64,000 nucleotides of DNA, from positions 62,001-126,000 of the forward strand of contig NZ_JAERRH010000018.1 in the NCBI RefSeq assembly GCF_016741855.1. Reading direction: 5' to 3'. This DNA is from Streptomyces musisoli. GTDB taxonomy: Bacteria > Actinomycetota > Actinomycetes > Streptomycetales > Streptomycetaceae. Below, piece by piece: positions 34,347-42,423 of the stretch. The translations under genes and the position numbers were made by a program. Every line of letters begins with the position of its first letter. The stretch's first letter is position 1. Below the pieces are notes generated by a model. It was not told the origin of the DNA and searched no databases. It saw only the letters and a list, made by a program, of their open reading frames with translations.

Positions 34347-35447
34347 GTGGCCGACGACCGTCCCGTACCGCTTGACGAGTACCCCGTGCACCAGGTGCCG
34401 CTCTCCATGAAGCACGTGGCGACCGGCGACCGGAACGCCTACGACCGCTGCATCTTCCACGTCCTCGACCACGAGGGCCGCGCACTGCTCATCCTCGGCC
34501 TCGGCGTCTACCCCAACCTCGGCGTGATCGACGCCTACGCCACCCTCCGCACCGGGGACACCCTGCACGCCGTACGCGCCTCGGACGCCCTCGGCGAGGA
34601 CCGGATGCGGCTCGCCGTCGGTCCCCTGCGCATCGAGGTCCCCCGCCCGCTCGAACGGCTGCGCCTGATCTGCGAGGACGAGCAGCTGTCCTACGACCTC
34701 ACCTGGACCGCCGCCTTCCCCGCCCTCTGGGAGCCGCACCACCTCCAGCGCCGGGGCGACCGGCTCACCCTGGAGGGCCGCCGCTTCGTCCAGGCCGGCA
34801 CGGCGGAAGGCGTGATCCGGGCCGCGGGAACCGAGTTCCGGGTCACCGCCGACGACTGGACCGGCACCCGGGACCGCAGCTGGGGCGTGCGGCCGATACC
34901 CGGCGAGGACGGAGGCCGGCTCGCCGCGGAGCATCCCGCCGAGGGCTTCCACTGGATCTGGTGCCCGGTCCGCTTCGACGACCGTTTCCTGATGGTCGTC
35001 ACCCAGGAGGACGCCGACGGCCACCGCTGCCTGAACGACGCGACCCTCGTGCGGCCCGGCCACCGGGACCGCCAACTGGGCTGGCCGCAGACCGAGATCG
35101 GCTACCGCTCCGGCACCCGTCACCCGGAACGGGCGGTCGTCCACCTCGGCGACGCCCGGGCGCCGCTGAAGCTGGACGTCGAGATCCTCGCCTCGTCGCC
35201 GCTCGCCCTCGGCGCGGGCTACCCGCCGGCGGACGACTGGCAGCACGGCGCCTGGCGGGGCCCCGGCTGGACCGACCGCCGCACCTACGACATGACCCTG
35301 CCCCACCCCCTGGCCGGCTACGGCGTCACCGACCACTCCGCCCGGTTCCGGCTCGACGGGCGGACGGGATACGGCGTCTTCGAGCACGGCTCGTTCGGCC
35401 GGCACGATCCGAGCGGCTTCACCGGCTTCGACTCGGTCGCGCCCTGA
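34347..35447 (+). CDS. conserved hypothetical protein paired with a phosphotransferase
   Basis: A 366-residue beta-rich cytoplasmic protein of unknown function: DEYPVHQVPLSMKHVATGDR, NAYDRCIFHVLDHEGRALLI, YATLRTGD, EVPRPLERLRLICEDE and later TGTRDRSWGVRPIP and FHWIWCPVRF. Such proteins occur beside acyl-CoA dehydrogenases and APH-type phosphotransferases in actinobacteria, often in lipid or sterol-like catabolic loci (recalled context). GTG 34347 is 8 nt after AGGGGG; GTG 34341 is too close to it. Twelve bp separate it from the next gene, so they form an operon controlled by the palindromes at 34305-34325. Confidence 0.75.
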   Translation: MADDRPVPLDEYPVHQVPLSMKHVATGDRNAYDRCIFHVLDHEGRALLILGLGVYPNLGVIDAYATLRTGDTLHAVRASDALGEDRMRLAVGPLRIEVPRPLERLRLICEDEQLSYDLTWTAAFPALWEPHHLQRRGDRLTLEGRRFVQAGTAEGVIRAAGTEFRVTADDWTGTRDRSWGVRPIPGEDGGRLAAEHPAEGFHWIWCPVRFDDRFLMVVTQEDADGHRCLNDATLVRPGHRDRQLGWPQTEIGYRSGTRHPERAVVHLGDARAPLKLDVEILASSPLALGAGYPPADDWQHGAWRGPGWTDRRTYDMTLPHPLAGYGVTDHSARFRLDGRTGYGVFEHGSFGRHDPSGFTGFDSVAP

Positions 35448-35458
35448 GGGAGGACGAG

Positions 35459-36556
35459 ATGGCCACCGCTCCGCGCCCCCGCACCAGCACCCGGGACCCC
35501 GGGGAACTGACCCGGCGCCTCACCGCCTGGCTCGGCACCCGGCTGCCCGGCGCCGAGGCGGCCGGCGTCACCGTACCGGCCTCCAACGGCATGTCCAGCG
35601 AGACCCTGCTGTTCGACCTCGACCACCCCCGGCCGCCCGTCCCCTCCTGCGCGTTGCGGCTGGCCGCGGACCCCGCCGCGTACACCGTCTTCCCGGAGTA
35701 CGACCTGGCCCGCCAGTACCGCACCCTGAAGCTCGTCGCCGAGCGCACCGACGTGCCCGTGCCCCGCGTGCTGTGGCTGGAGGAGGACCCGGCCCCGCTC
35801 GGGGCGCCGTTCTTCGTCATGGAACGGGTCGCCGGCCGTGTGCCGCCGGACGTCATGCCCTACACCTACGAGGGCAGTTGGCTGCACGCTGCGAGCGAGG
35901 CCGAACGCGAACACCTGGAGGCGGCCACGGTCGGCCTGCTGGCCCGGCTGCACGACCGGATCCCGGCGGCCGAGGCCGGGTTCCTCGCCCTGCCGGGCCC
36001 AGGCGACGCACTGCGCCGGCACGTGACGGCCCAGCGCGCCTACTACGCCTGGGTGACCGACGGTCTCGCCCGCTCGCCCCTCATCGAGGCCGCGTTCGAC
36101 CGGCTGGAGCAGCTGTGGCCCCGCGAACCCGGCGAACCCGTCCTCACCTGGGGGGACGCGCGCATCGGCAACGTCGTCTACGACGGCTTCGACCCCGTCG
36201 CCGTACTGGACTGGGAGATGGCGGCGCTCGCCCCGCGCGAGGTGGACCTCGGCTGGACGATCTACCTGCACCGGTTCTTCCAGGACCTCACGACCGGCTC
36301 CGGACAGCGGGGGCTGCCCGGTCTCCTGCGCCGCGACCGGGTCGAGGCCCGCTATGCGCGGCTGACCGGCCACACCCCGCGCGACATGGACTTCTACACC
36401 CTGTACGCCGCCCTGAGGCACGCGATCGTCATGCTGCGCATCGCCTACCGGCAGGTGCACTTCGGGGAGGCCGCCGTCCCGGCGGACCCGGACACGCTGA
36501 TCCTGCACCACGGCAGTCTGCGCGCCATGGTGCAGGGCACGTACTGGCAGGGGTGA
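35459..36556 (+). CDS. phosphotransferase family protein (APH fold)
   Basis: A 365-residue aminoglycoside-phosphotransferase/choline-kinase-fold protein. The N lobe has VPASNGMSSETLLFDL; the catalytic loop is LTWGDARIGNVVYDG (HxD replaced by WGDxRxxN, as in the acyl-CoA-dehydrogenase-associated subgroup); the metal site is VAVLDWEMAALAPREVDLGW. The substrate is probably a small hydroxylated metabolite or lipid rather than an antibiotic; ACAD10-like proteins phosphorylate hydroxyacyl substrates (family knowledge). ATG 35459 has SD GGAGGA. Second gene of a two-gene operon. Confidence 0.85.
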   Translation: MATAPRPRTSTRDPGELTRRLTAWLGTRLPGAEAAGVTVPASNGMSSETLLFDLDHPRPPVPSCALRLAADPAAYTVFPEYDLARQYRTLKLVAERTDVPVPRVLWLEEDPAPLGAPFFVMERVAGRVPPDVMPYTYEGSWLHAASEAEREHLEAATVGLLARLHDRIPAAEAGFLALPGPGDALRRHVTAQRAYYAWVTDGLARSPLIEAAFDRLEQLWPREPGEPVLTWGDARIGNVVYDGFDPVAVLDWEMAALAPREVDLGWTIYLHRFFQDLTTGSGQRGLPGLLRRDRVEARYARLTGHTPRDMDFYTLYAALRHAIVMLRIAYRQVHFGEAAVPADPDTLILHHGSLRAMVQGTYWQG

Positions 36557-36562
36557 GGCGGC

Positions 36563-36997
36563 TCAGGCGGCCTGGCGGCGCATCGCCGGCACGCGCATCG
36601 GGCGCGAGCCCGGGCCGCCGACGTGCGAGAAGGGCTGCGTCCGCCAGTCCAGGCCCTGGGGGAGCGTCAGCAGCAGGGCCATGTCCTGCTCCTGCGGCTC
36701 GAAGGACTCGTCCGCGGGGCGGGCCCCGGCCGCCGAACGGCCCGTACCCGCGCACACCGTGAGCCCGAACGGGTTCCACGGCGAGGCGCACAGCGCGTGC
36801 TCCGGCAGGAACTCCTCGTCCGCCAGCAGCGCGATCGGCTGCGCGCAGTCCGGGCAGATCACCCGGTACATCTCGAAGGTGTCATAGGCGTCCAGCTCGT
36901 CCTCGAAGGCGTCGGCTCCGACACCCTCCGGCTCGGGCTCGGCGACCTGCTGCTGCCGTGCGGACGCGGATCGACCAGGGCGATGGGTACTCTGCAT
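36563..36997 (-). CDS. conserved hypothetical protein with zinc-knuckle-like cysteines
   Basis: A 144-residue protein. The N-terminus is basic, followed by an acidic DAFEDELDAYDTFEMYRVI and CPDCAQPIALLADEEFLPEH, then ALCASPWNPFGLTVC. The CPDC pair with later cysteines could bind zinc. ATG 36997 has a strong SD GGGGGAGA. No membrane segments. It is divergent from an Lrp regulator. Function unknown, apparently Streptomyces-specific as I recall it. Confidence 0.75.
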   Translation of the reverse strand: MQSTHRPGRSASARQQQVAEPEPEGVGADAFEDELDAYDTFEMYRVICPDCAQPIALLADEEFLPEHALCASPWNPFGLTVCAGTGRSAAGARPADESFEPQEQDMALLLTLPQGLDWRTQPFSHVGGPGSRPMRVPAMRRQAA

Positions 36998-37231
36998 GGT
37001 TTTCTCCCCCTAAGGCTGGGCCGAGAAGGCGCTGCGGCCTCGACCACAGCAAGCACTTCCCGTCCGCTCTCGGCGGTAATCACGAAGACATCACGGAGCC
37101 CGCTCGTGCCGTGTGGTGTTCGTCACATGCCGCTCGGAGGTGCCCGTCCCGGCGATTTTTCTGCCGAACGGGGAATGACCTGCGTCTCTCCGGTATCCGA
37201 TGAGATCAAGAGCCCTGTAGGTTCTGTCGGC

Positions 37232-37672
37232 ATGGAGGAGCTGGACCGACAGATCGTGCAGCTGCTCGTCAAGGACGGGCGGATGAGCTACACAGACCTG
37301 GGCAAGGCCACGGGCCTGTCCACGTCGGCCGTGCACCAGCGGGTGCGCCGGCTGGAGCAGCGTGGCGTCATCCGCGGCTATGCCGCGGTGGTCGACCCGG
37401 AGGCCATCGGGCTGCCCATGACCGCGTTCATCTCGGTGAAACCGTTCGACCCCAGCGCCCCCGACGACATCGCGGACCGCCTCGCCGGCGTCCCCGAGAT
37501 CGAGGCCTGCCACAGCGTGGCCGGCGACGAGAACTACATCCTCAAGGTGCGCGTGTCCACCCCGCACGAACTGGAGGAACTGCTGGCCCGGCTGCGCTCG
37601 CTGGCCGGCGTCTCCACCCGCACCACGGTGGTCCTGTCCACCCCGTACGAGGCGCGTCCCCCGAAGATCTGA
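37232..37672 (+). CDS. Lrp/AsnC family transcriptional regulator
   Basis: A 146-residue Lrp-type regulator. Its HTH begins MEELDRQIVQLLVKDGRMSY and contains DLGKATGLSTSAVHQRVRRL; the RAM domain has the ligand-pocket region SVAGDENYILKVRV. It is more canonical than the first Lrp gene of the window. ATG 37232 restores the family N-terminus; the upstream frame is spurious. It lies 52 bp before an amidohydrolase gene that it may regulate; the ligand is unknown. Confidence 0.92.
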   Translation: MEELDRQIVQLLVKDGRMSYTDLGKATGLSTSAVHQRVRRLEQRGVIRGYAAVVDPEAIGLPMTAFISVKPFDPSAPDDIADRLAGVPEIEACHSVAGDENYILKVRVSTPHELEELLARLRSLAGVSTRTTVVLSTPYEARPPKI

Positions 37673-37724
37673 ACCGGCCGCCCCGGTGCCCGGCGTGCCC
37701 CGCGCACGCGAGAGACTGTGCCCC

Positions 37725-39329
37725 ATGAGTGAGCAGTCCGCCGAGCCCGAGACCGTCCTCCTGCGCCGCGGGGAGGTGCACAGCCCGGCCGACCCCTTCG
37801 CCACCGCGATGGTGGTGGAGCGCGGCCAGGTCGCCTGGGTCGGCTCCGAGGGCGCCGCCGACGCCTTCGCCGACGGCGTGGACGAGGTCGTCGACCTGGA
37901 CGGCGCCCTGGTCACCCCGGCCTTCACCGACGCCCATGTGCACACCACCGCCACGGGCCTCGCCCTGACCGGCCTCGACCTGTCCGGGACCCCTTCTCTG
38001 GAGGCGGCCCTCGCGCGGATCCGCGAGTTCGCCGCCGCCCGCCCCGGCGACCGGGTCCTGCTGGGCCACGGCTGGGACGCCGCCCGCTGGCCCGGCGGCC
38101 GCCCGCCGACCCGCGAGGAGCTCGACGAGGCCACCGGCGGACGCCCCCTGTACCTGTCCCGCATCGACGTGCACTCGGCGGTCGTCACCACCGCCCTGCT
38201 GGACCTGGTCCCCGGTGACGTTGCCCGCGAGGACGCCCCGCTCACCCGGGACGCCCACCACGCCGTCCGCGAGGCCGCCCTCGCCGCCGTCACCCCCGCC
38301 CAGCGCGCCGAGGCCCAGCGCACCGCCCTGGCCCACGCCGCCTCCCTCGGCATCGGCACCGTGCACGAGTGCGGCGGCCCGCAGATCTCCTCCGAGGACG
38401 ACTTCACCGCCCTGCTGCGGCTGGCCGCCGAGGAGCCGGGGCCGCGCGTGGTCGGCTACTGGGCCGAGCAGGACACCGCCAAGGCGCGCGAACTGGGCGC
38501 GGTCGGTGCCGCGGGCGACCTCTTCGCCGACGGCGCCCTCGGTTCGCACACCGCCTGCCTGCACGAGCCGTACGCCGACGCCGGCCACACCGGCACCGCC
38601 TACCTGGACGCCGACGCCGTCGCCGGCCATGTGGTGGCCTGCACCGAGGCGGGTCTTCAGGCCGGCTTCCACGCCATCGGCGACGCGGCCGTGTCCGCTG
38701 TGGTCGAGGGCGTGCACACCGCCGCCGAGAAGCTGGGCCTCGCCCGGATCCGCGCCGCCCGGCACCGCGTCGAGCACGCCGAGATGCTCACTCCCGAGAC
38801 CGTGGCCGGCTTCGCCGAGCTGGGCCTGATCGCCTCGGTCCAGCCCGCCTTCGACGCGCTGTGGGGCGGCGAGGAGGGCATGTACGCCCGTCGGCTGGGC
38901 GCGGAGCGGGCCCGCGCCCTCAACCCGTTCGCCGCGCTGCTCCGCGCCGGCGTACCGCTGGCGTTCGGCTCCGACAGCCCGGTCACCCCGCTCGACCCGT
39001 GGGGCACGGTCCGTGCCGCCGCCTTCCACCACACGCCCGAGCACCGGATCTCGGTCCGCGCCGGGTTCACCGCGCACACCCGCGGCGGCTGGCGGGCCGT
39101 CGGCCGGGACGACGCGGGTGTCCTGGTCCCCGGCGCGCCCGCCGACTACGCCGTCTGGCGGACGGACGAGCTGATCGTGCAGGCTCCCGACGACCGGGTG
39201 GCCCGCTGGTCCACCGACCCGCGCTCGGGCACCCCCGGCCTGCCCGATCTCTCCCCGGGCCGTGACCTGCCGGTCTGCCTGCGGACCGTGGTGGGCGGAC
39301 GGACGGTGTTCGTACGGCCGGGCGAGTGA
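37725..39329 (+). CDS. amidohydrolase family 3 protein (YtcJ-like)
   Basis: A 534-residue metal-dependent amidohydrolase. The HxH metal motif is in TPAFTDAHVHTTATGLAL, further ligands in GFHAIGDAAVSAV and RHRVEHAEM, and the Asp in FGSDSPVTPLDPWGTV. Typical members hydrolyse exocyclic amide or formamide bonds of small molecules; the exact substrate is not predictable. ATG 37725 begins MSEQSAEPE; the 13-residue upstream extension lacks a ribosome-binding site. It follows the Lrp gene closely, possibly as one transcription unit. Confidence 0.85.
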   Translation: MSEQSAEPETVLLRRGEVHSPADPFATAMVVERGQVAWVGSEGAADAFADGVDEVVDLDGALVTPAFTDAHVHTTATGLALTGLDLSGTPSLEAALARIREFAAARPGDRVLLGHGWDAARWPGGRPPTREELDEATGGRPLYLSRIDVHSAVVTTALLDLVPGDVAREDAPLTRDAHHAVREAALAAVTPAQRAEAQRTALAHAASLGIGTVHECGGPQISSEDDFTALLRLAAEEPGPRVVGYWAEQDTAKARELGAVGAAGDLFADGALGSHTACLHEPYADAGHTGTAYLDADAVAGHVVACTEAGLQAGFHAIGDAAVSAVVEGVHTAAEKLGLARIRAARHRVEHAEMLTPETVAGFAELGLIASVQPAFDALWGGEEGMYARRLGAERARALNPFAALLRAGVPLAFGSDSPVTPLDPWGTVRAAAFHHTPEHRISVRAGFTAHTRGGWRAVGRDDAGVLVPGAPADYAVWRTDELIVQAPDDRVARWSTDPRSGTPGLPDLSPGRDLPVCLRTVVGGRTVFVRPGE

Positions 39330-39438
39330 TCTCCCCGGGTGGCGCGGCGGCGGGCCCCCGCCGCGGTCCCGCCGCCCGACCTGCGCATCCTCTCCACGGG
39401 CCCCGCCACCGGTGTGGTCGGGCCAGGTGGGGCGGCTG

Positions 39439-39648
39439 TTGACAGTCGGCCGCCAGGGGCCGGTAGGTTCGTCCGAGTCCACCACCGGACGCCCGACCGG
39501 GGAGCGTTCAGACGGCTCGTCGCAGCGCCGCTGGGTCAGGGACGGTGTGCCGCACCGGGGCACCGCCACTGGGAGCCAGGCTCAGCGCCCGCGCCGACGA
39601 GGGAACGTTCCAGCTGGTCGGCCAGGTGTGACCCGGGTGGGGCCCGGG
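39439..39648 (+). ncRNA. candidate structured RNA or long leader upstream of ppm1
   Basis: A good promoter (TTGACA 39439-39444, 19-nt spacer, TAGGTT 39464-39469) precedes a long-range stem: GGAGCGTTC and CTCGTCG (39501-39522) pair with CGACGAG and GAACGTTCC (39595-39611), enclosing about 70 nt. A CCCGGG-TGGGG-CCCGGG hairpin (39632-39648) could end it. The elongated hairpin with a central loop recalls 6S-like RNAs, but no identity is claimed. The rest of the 575-bp gap (39330-39904) shows no gene; 39750-39880 is AT-richer and probably holds a ppm1 promoter. Confidence 0.35.
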
Positions 39649-39904
39649 CGCTCAGTAGACAACGGCTTTCGGTCGATCCGCAGCCAGCGGGTCCCAGGTC
39701 GGCCCGAAGGGCGCCGGGCCCCCATCCGCCGAGGTACGAAAGTCACGGTGTTCGAAGGTACCGGGAGAGCGGTGGGGGCCAGCCGAAAACCGCATTCTTA
39801 CCCCGCTCTCGTGGAATCGACACCACCATACGTAGGCGATGTCATGTCATCCCAGGCCGTGGCCACTATGGTGGACCCCTGAGTAACAACATGAAGGGGC
39901 AGCA

Positions 39905-40711
39905 GTGAACGACGGCGACGGGACCCTCGCGGCCAAGGCCCACGGGAGGCAGTTCGGCCCGCTCGGCACGGCCTTGGTGATCATTCCGACCTACAACGAG
40001 GCGGAGAACATCAAGAGCATCGTCGGCCGGGTGCGCAAAGCCGTCCCCGAGGCGCATGTACTGATCGCGGACGACAACAGCCCCGACGGCACCGGCAAGC
40101 TGGCCGACGAGCTGGCCGCCGAGGACGACCACGTCCAGGTGCTGCACCGCAAGGGCAAGGAGGGCCTCGGCGCCGCCTACCTCGCGGGCTTCCGCTGGGG
40201 CCTGGAGCGGGACTACGGCGTGCTGATCGAGATGGACGCCGACGGCTCCCACCAGCCCGAGGAACTGCCCCGGCTGCTCACCGCCCTCAAGGGGGCCGAC
40301 CTGGTCCTCGGCTCCCGCTGGGTGCCCGGCGGCCGCGTGGTGAACTGGCCGAAGTCCCGGGAGTTCCTCTCGCGGGGCGGCTCCACCTACTCGCGGCTCA
40401 TGCTCGACGTGCCGATCCGGGACGTGACGGGCGGCTTCCGGGCCTTCCGCGCCGAGACCCTGGAGGGCCTCGGCCTCGGCGAGGTCGCCTCGCAGGGCTA
40501 CTGCTTCCAGGTCGACCTGGCCCGCCGCGCGGTGAAGGCCGGCTACCACGTCGTCGAGGTCCCCATCACCTTCGTCGAGCGCGAGCTGGGCGACTCCAAG
40601 ATGAGCCGGGACATCGTGGTCGAGGCGCTGTGGCGGGTCACCGCCTGGGGCGTCGGGGACCGCATCGGCAAGCTCACCGGCAAGGACAAGGACAAGGACA
40701 AGCACGCCTAG
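39905..40711 (+). CDS. ppm1: polyprenol monophosphomannose synthase
   Basis: A 268-residue GT2 enzyme (dolichol-phosphate-mannose synthase type, no membrane domain): VIIPTYNEAENI, LIADDNSPDGTG, EMDADGSHQPEEL (DxD-type metal site), LGSRWVPGGRV and VTGGFRAFR. It transfers mannose from GDP-mannose to polyprenyl phosphate, supplying protein O-mannosyltransferase. In S. coelicolor the orthologue (SCO1423, dpm1) is needed for the phiC31 receptor (established). GTG 39905 has SD AAGGGG. It ends in a Lys/Asp repeat KDKDKDKHA; the stop codon lies within the start of an intergenic palindrome. Confidence 0.93.
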   Translation: MNDGDGTLAAKAHGRQFGPLGTALVIIPTYNEAENIKSIVGRVRKAVPEAHVLIADDNSPDGTGKLADELAAEDDHVQVLHRKGKEGLGAAYLAGFRWGLERDYGVLIEMDADGSHQPEELPRLLTALKGADLVLGSRWVPGGRVVNWPKSREFLSRGGSTYSRLMLDVPIRDVTGGFRAFRAETLEGLGLGEVASQGYCFQVDLARRAVKAGYHVVEVPITFVERELGDSKMSRDIVVEALWRVTAWGVGDRIGKLTGKDKDKDKHA

Positions 40712-40852
40712 GGTCCTTCGTCCGGGTCAGGCCGGGTCAGGCCGGGTCAGGGAGCGGGATCTGGTGGGGGGCACCTCCCGCTCTGGTGAAGCCGACAGAG
40801 GGGGAGCGGTGCCGGGCCCCGCGAGCCCGGCACGATCCGGACGAGAGGCCCT
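40710..40852. repeat. long palindromic repeat, copy 2, with inserted direct repeats
   Basis: Outer arms AGGGTCCTTCGTCCGGGTC (40710-40728) and GATCCGGACGAGAGGCCCT (40834-40852) are complementary allowing G-U pairs. Inside are three copies of the 10-bp unit GGTCAGGCCG and a GTGCCGGGC/GCCCGGCAC hairpin (40809-40833). It is related to 22543-22593 and 47149-47196 and begins at the ppm1 stop codon. Confidence 0.8.
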
Positions 40853-40923
40853 GGCGCACGGTGCCCGGCGCGGGCCGGTCATCCCTTATCCCGCGCTGAG
40901 CCGCGCCCAGGCACACTGGGAGC

Positions 40924-41475
40924 ATGACGACTGGCGCTCCGACCTCTCCGTACACCGCCCGCCGCCGGCCCTCCAGGCTGCGCAGGTACCTGCCGCTGGG
41001 CATCGCCGCGTGGCTGGTGCTGGAGATCTGGCTGCTGACCCTGGTCGCGGGCGCGGCGGGCGGCCTCACGGTGTTCCTGCTGCTCGTGGCGGGCCTCGTG
41101 GCCGGCTCCGTGGTGATCAAGCGGGCAGGCCGCCGCGCCTTCCGGAGCCCGAACGAGGCGCTCCGGCAGGGCGGCTCGCCGGAGCGCGGCGGCGGCAACG
41201 GCCTGATGATGCTCGCCGGCCTGCTGCTGATGATCCCCGGTATCGTCTCGGACGCGGCCGGTCTGCTCCTGCTGCTCCCGCCGGTGCAGAAGGCGGTGAG
41301 CCGCTTCGGGGAGAACGCCCTGGACAGGAGCCTGCGCAAGGCCGCCCCGGGCAGCCTGGGCAATGTGTTCCAGCAGGCCCGCATGCACCGGCCCGACGGC
41401 AAGGTGGTGCAGGGCGAGGTCATCCGGGAGGACCGCTCCGAACCGGGGGAGCAGTGGCCCCCGCTCACCCGCTGA
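40924..41475 (+). CDS. fxsA: FxsA family membrane protein
   Basis: A 183-residue FxsA protein with about four membrane segments: RYLPLGIAAWLVLEIWLLTL, AGGLTVFLLLVAGLVAGSVV, and LMMLAGLLLMIPGIVSDAAG, the conserved FxsA core, followed by a cytoplasmic tail. E. coli FxsA relieves exclusion of phage T7 by the F plasmid; the native role is unknown. ATG 40924 is about 20 bp after a possible -10. It lies between ppm1 and rbpA and converges on rbpA. Confidence 0.88.
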   Translation: MTTGAPTSPYTARRRPSRLRRYLPLGIAAWLVLEIWLLTLVAGAAGGLTVFLLLVAGLVAGSVVIKRAGRRAFRSPNEALRQGGSPERGGGNGLMMLAGLLLMIPGIVSDAAGLLLLLPPVQKAVSRFGENALDRSLRKAAPGSLGNVFQQARMHRPDGKVVQGEVIREDRSEPGEQWPPLTR

Positions 41476-41580
41476 GCCCTCGGCCCGTAGCGTCCGGGCG
41501 GCGGAAGACCGAGCCGGTCAACCGGTGTCCGGACAGGCCGTCCGGGCTGGCCTGAGGTGCAGCCCCCGTCCGCACGAGCG

Positions 41581-41610
41581 GTCGGGCGACGAGCCGTCGG
41601 GCGACGAGCC
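41581..41610. repeat. 15-bp tandem duplication
   Basis: GTCGGGCGACGAGCC occurs twice in direct succession (41581-41595, 41596-41610) in the fxsA-rbpA gap, followed by degenerate GTGCGGGCA units. Confidence 0.9.
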
Positions 41611-41711
41611 GAGCCGTGCGGGCAAACCCCCCGGAGCCGTGCGAACAGACCCCCGAGGCCCGTGCGGGCAGGTCTTCGCGGGCAGCGGGCAGGTCTCCAC
41701 GGGCAGCACGA

Positions 41712-41751
41712 AACCGCGGGCGCCGTACTTCTGTGTACGGCGCCCGCGGTT
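41712..41751. terminator. bidirectional terminator between fxsA and rbpA
   Basis: A perfect 17-bp stem (41712-41728 with 41735-41751) with a 6-nt loop lies 19 bp past the rbpA stop. It can terminate both converging genes. Confidence 0.9.
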
Positions 41752-41770
41752 ACTTGTGCTGTCGTGCGCG

Positions 41771-42145
41771 TTACGCGCTCTTGCGGCTGTCCCTGGGGTG
41801 GACCGCGATGTTCATCGCCCCCGAGCGCAGCACCGCCAGACGCTCCTCGAGGACCTCTTCGAGTTCCTCGCGGGTGCGTCGCTCCATCAGCATGTCCCAA
41901 TGGGTACGCGCGGGCTTGGCCTTCTTCTCCTCAGGGCCGTCGCCGTCCACCAGAAGTGCCTGGGCCCCGCAGACCTTGCACTCCCACTCCGGCGGGATCT
42001 CCGCCTCGACCGAGAAGGGCATCTCGAAGCGGTGCCCCTTCTCACATGCGTACTCCACGGCCTGGCGCGGGGCCAGGTCGATACCGCGGTCCGTCTCGTA
42101 GCTGGTCACCACGAGGCGCGTACCGCGAAGAGCTCGCTCACTCAT
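41771..42145 (-). CDS. rbpA: RNA polymerase-binding protein RbpA
   Basis: A 124-residue RbpA. The sequence GTRLVVTSYETDRGI and AVEYACEKGHRFEMPFS lead into the zinc ribbon EWECKVCGAQALLVDG; the basic linker and sigma-interaction domain are in THWDMLMERRTREELEEVL. RbpA binds RNA polymerase and principal sigma factors, stabilises open complexes and raises basal rifampicin tolerance (S. coelicolor SCO1421, established). ATG 42145 is preceded by GGGAGGCACG. A sigma-R promoter is found upstream, matching its known induction by disulfide stress. Confidence 0.97.
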   Translation of the reverse strand: MSERALRGTRLVVTSYETDRGIDLAPRQAVEYACEKGHRFEMPFSVEAEIPPEWECKVCGAQALLVDGDGPEEKKAKPARTHWDMLMERRTREELEEVLEERLAVLRSGAMNIAVHPRDSRKSA

Positions 42146-42206
42146 GAATCGTGCCTCCCGGGCTTGTCGCCCACAGGACAGGTGTCGCTGTCGTCGTCAT
42201 CCGGTC

Positions 42207-42232
42207 AACGTCCGGTCGGCGGTAAAGATTCC
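42207..42232 (-). promoter_or_regulatory. sigma-R (thiol-oxidative stress) promoter of rbpA
   Basis: Minus strand GGAAT (42228-42232), 18-nt spacer, GTT (42207-42209): an exact match to the SigR consensus GGAAT-N18-19-GTT, 62 bp upstream of the rbpA start. Confidence 0.85.
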
Positions 42233-42308
42233 CGTTCCGAGTCCCGTTCCGGGTCATGCGTCGCCGTCGTAGCCGCCCCTTGTTCTACCCACAGGCGCCC
42301 GGTTTGTC

Positions 42309-42326
42309 ACATCTGCTAGCAGATGT
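42309..42326. promoter_or_regulatory. perfect 18-bp palindrome upstream of rbpA
   Basis: ACATCTGCTAGCAGATGT is a perfect 18-bp palindrome, unusually AT-rich for this genome. It is 98 bp downstream of the MFS stop and 77 bp upstream of the sigma-R promoter (minus-strand sense). With no loop it looks like a protein-binding site rather than a terminator. The remainder of 42146-42423 holds rbpA promoter sequence. Confidence 0.55.
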
Positions 42327-42423
42327 CACCCAGCGTTTCGGCATCTTTGACGCGCAGTAACGGTCCGCCTGGCAGGCCAAACGCGTACACTACCGCCCTT
42401 TCGCGCCGAGTGCTAAATCGACG

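Noticed and set aside
39439..39648. RNase P RNA or the known 6S RNA gene
   Set aside because: The conserved RNase P core is absent, and the characterised Streptomyces 6S gene maps elsewhere.
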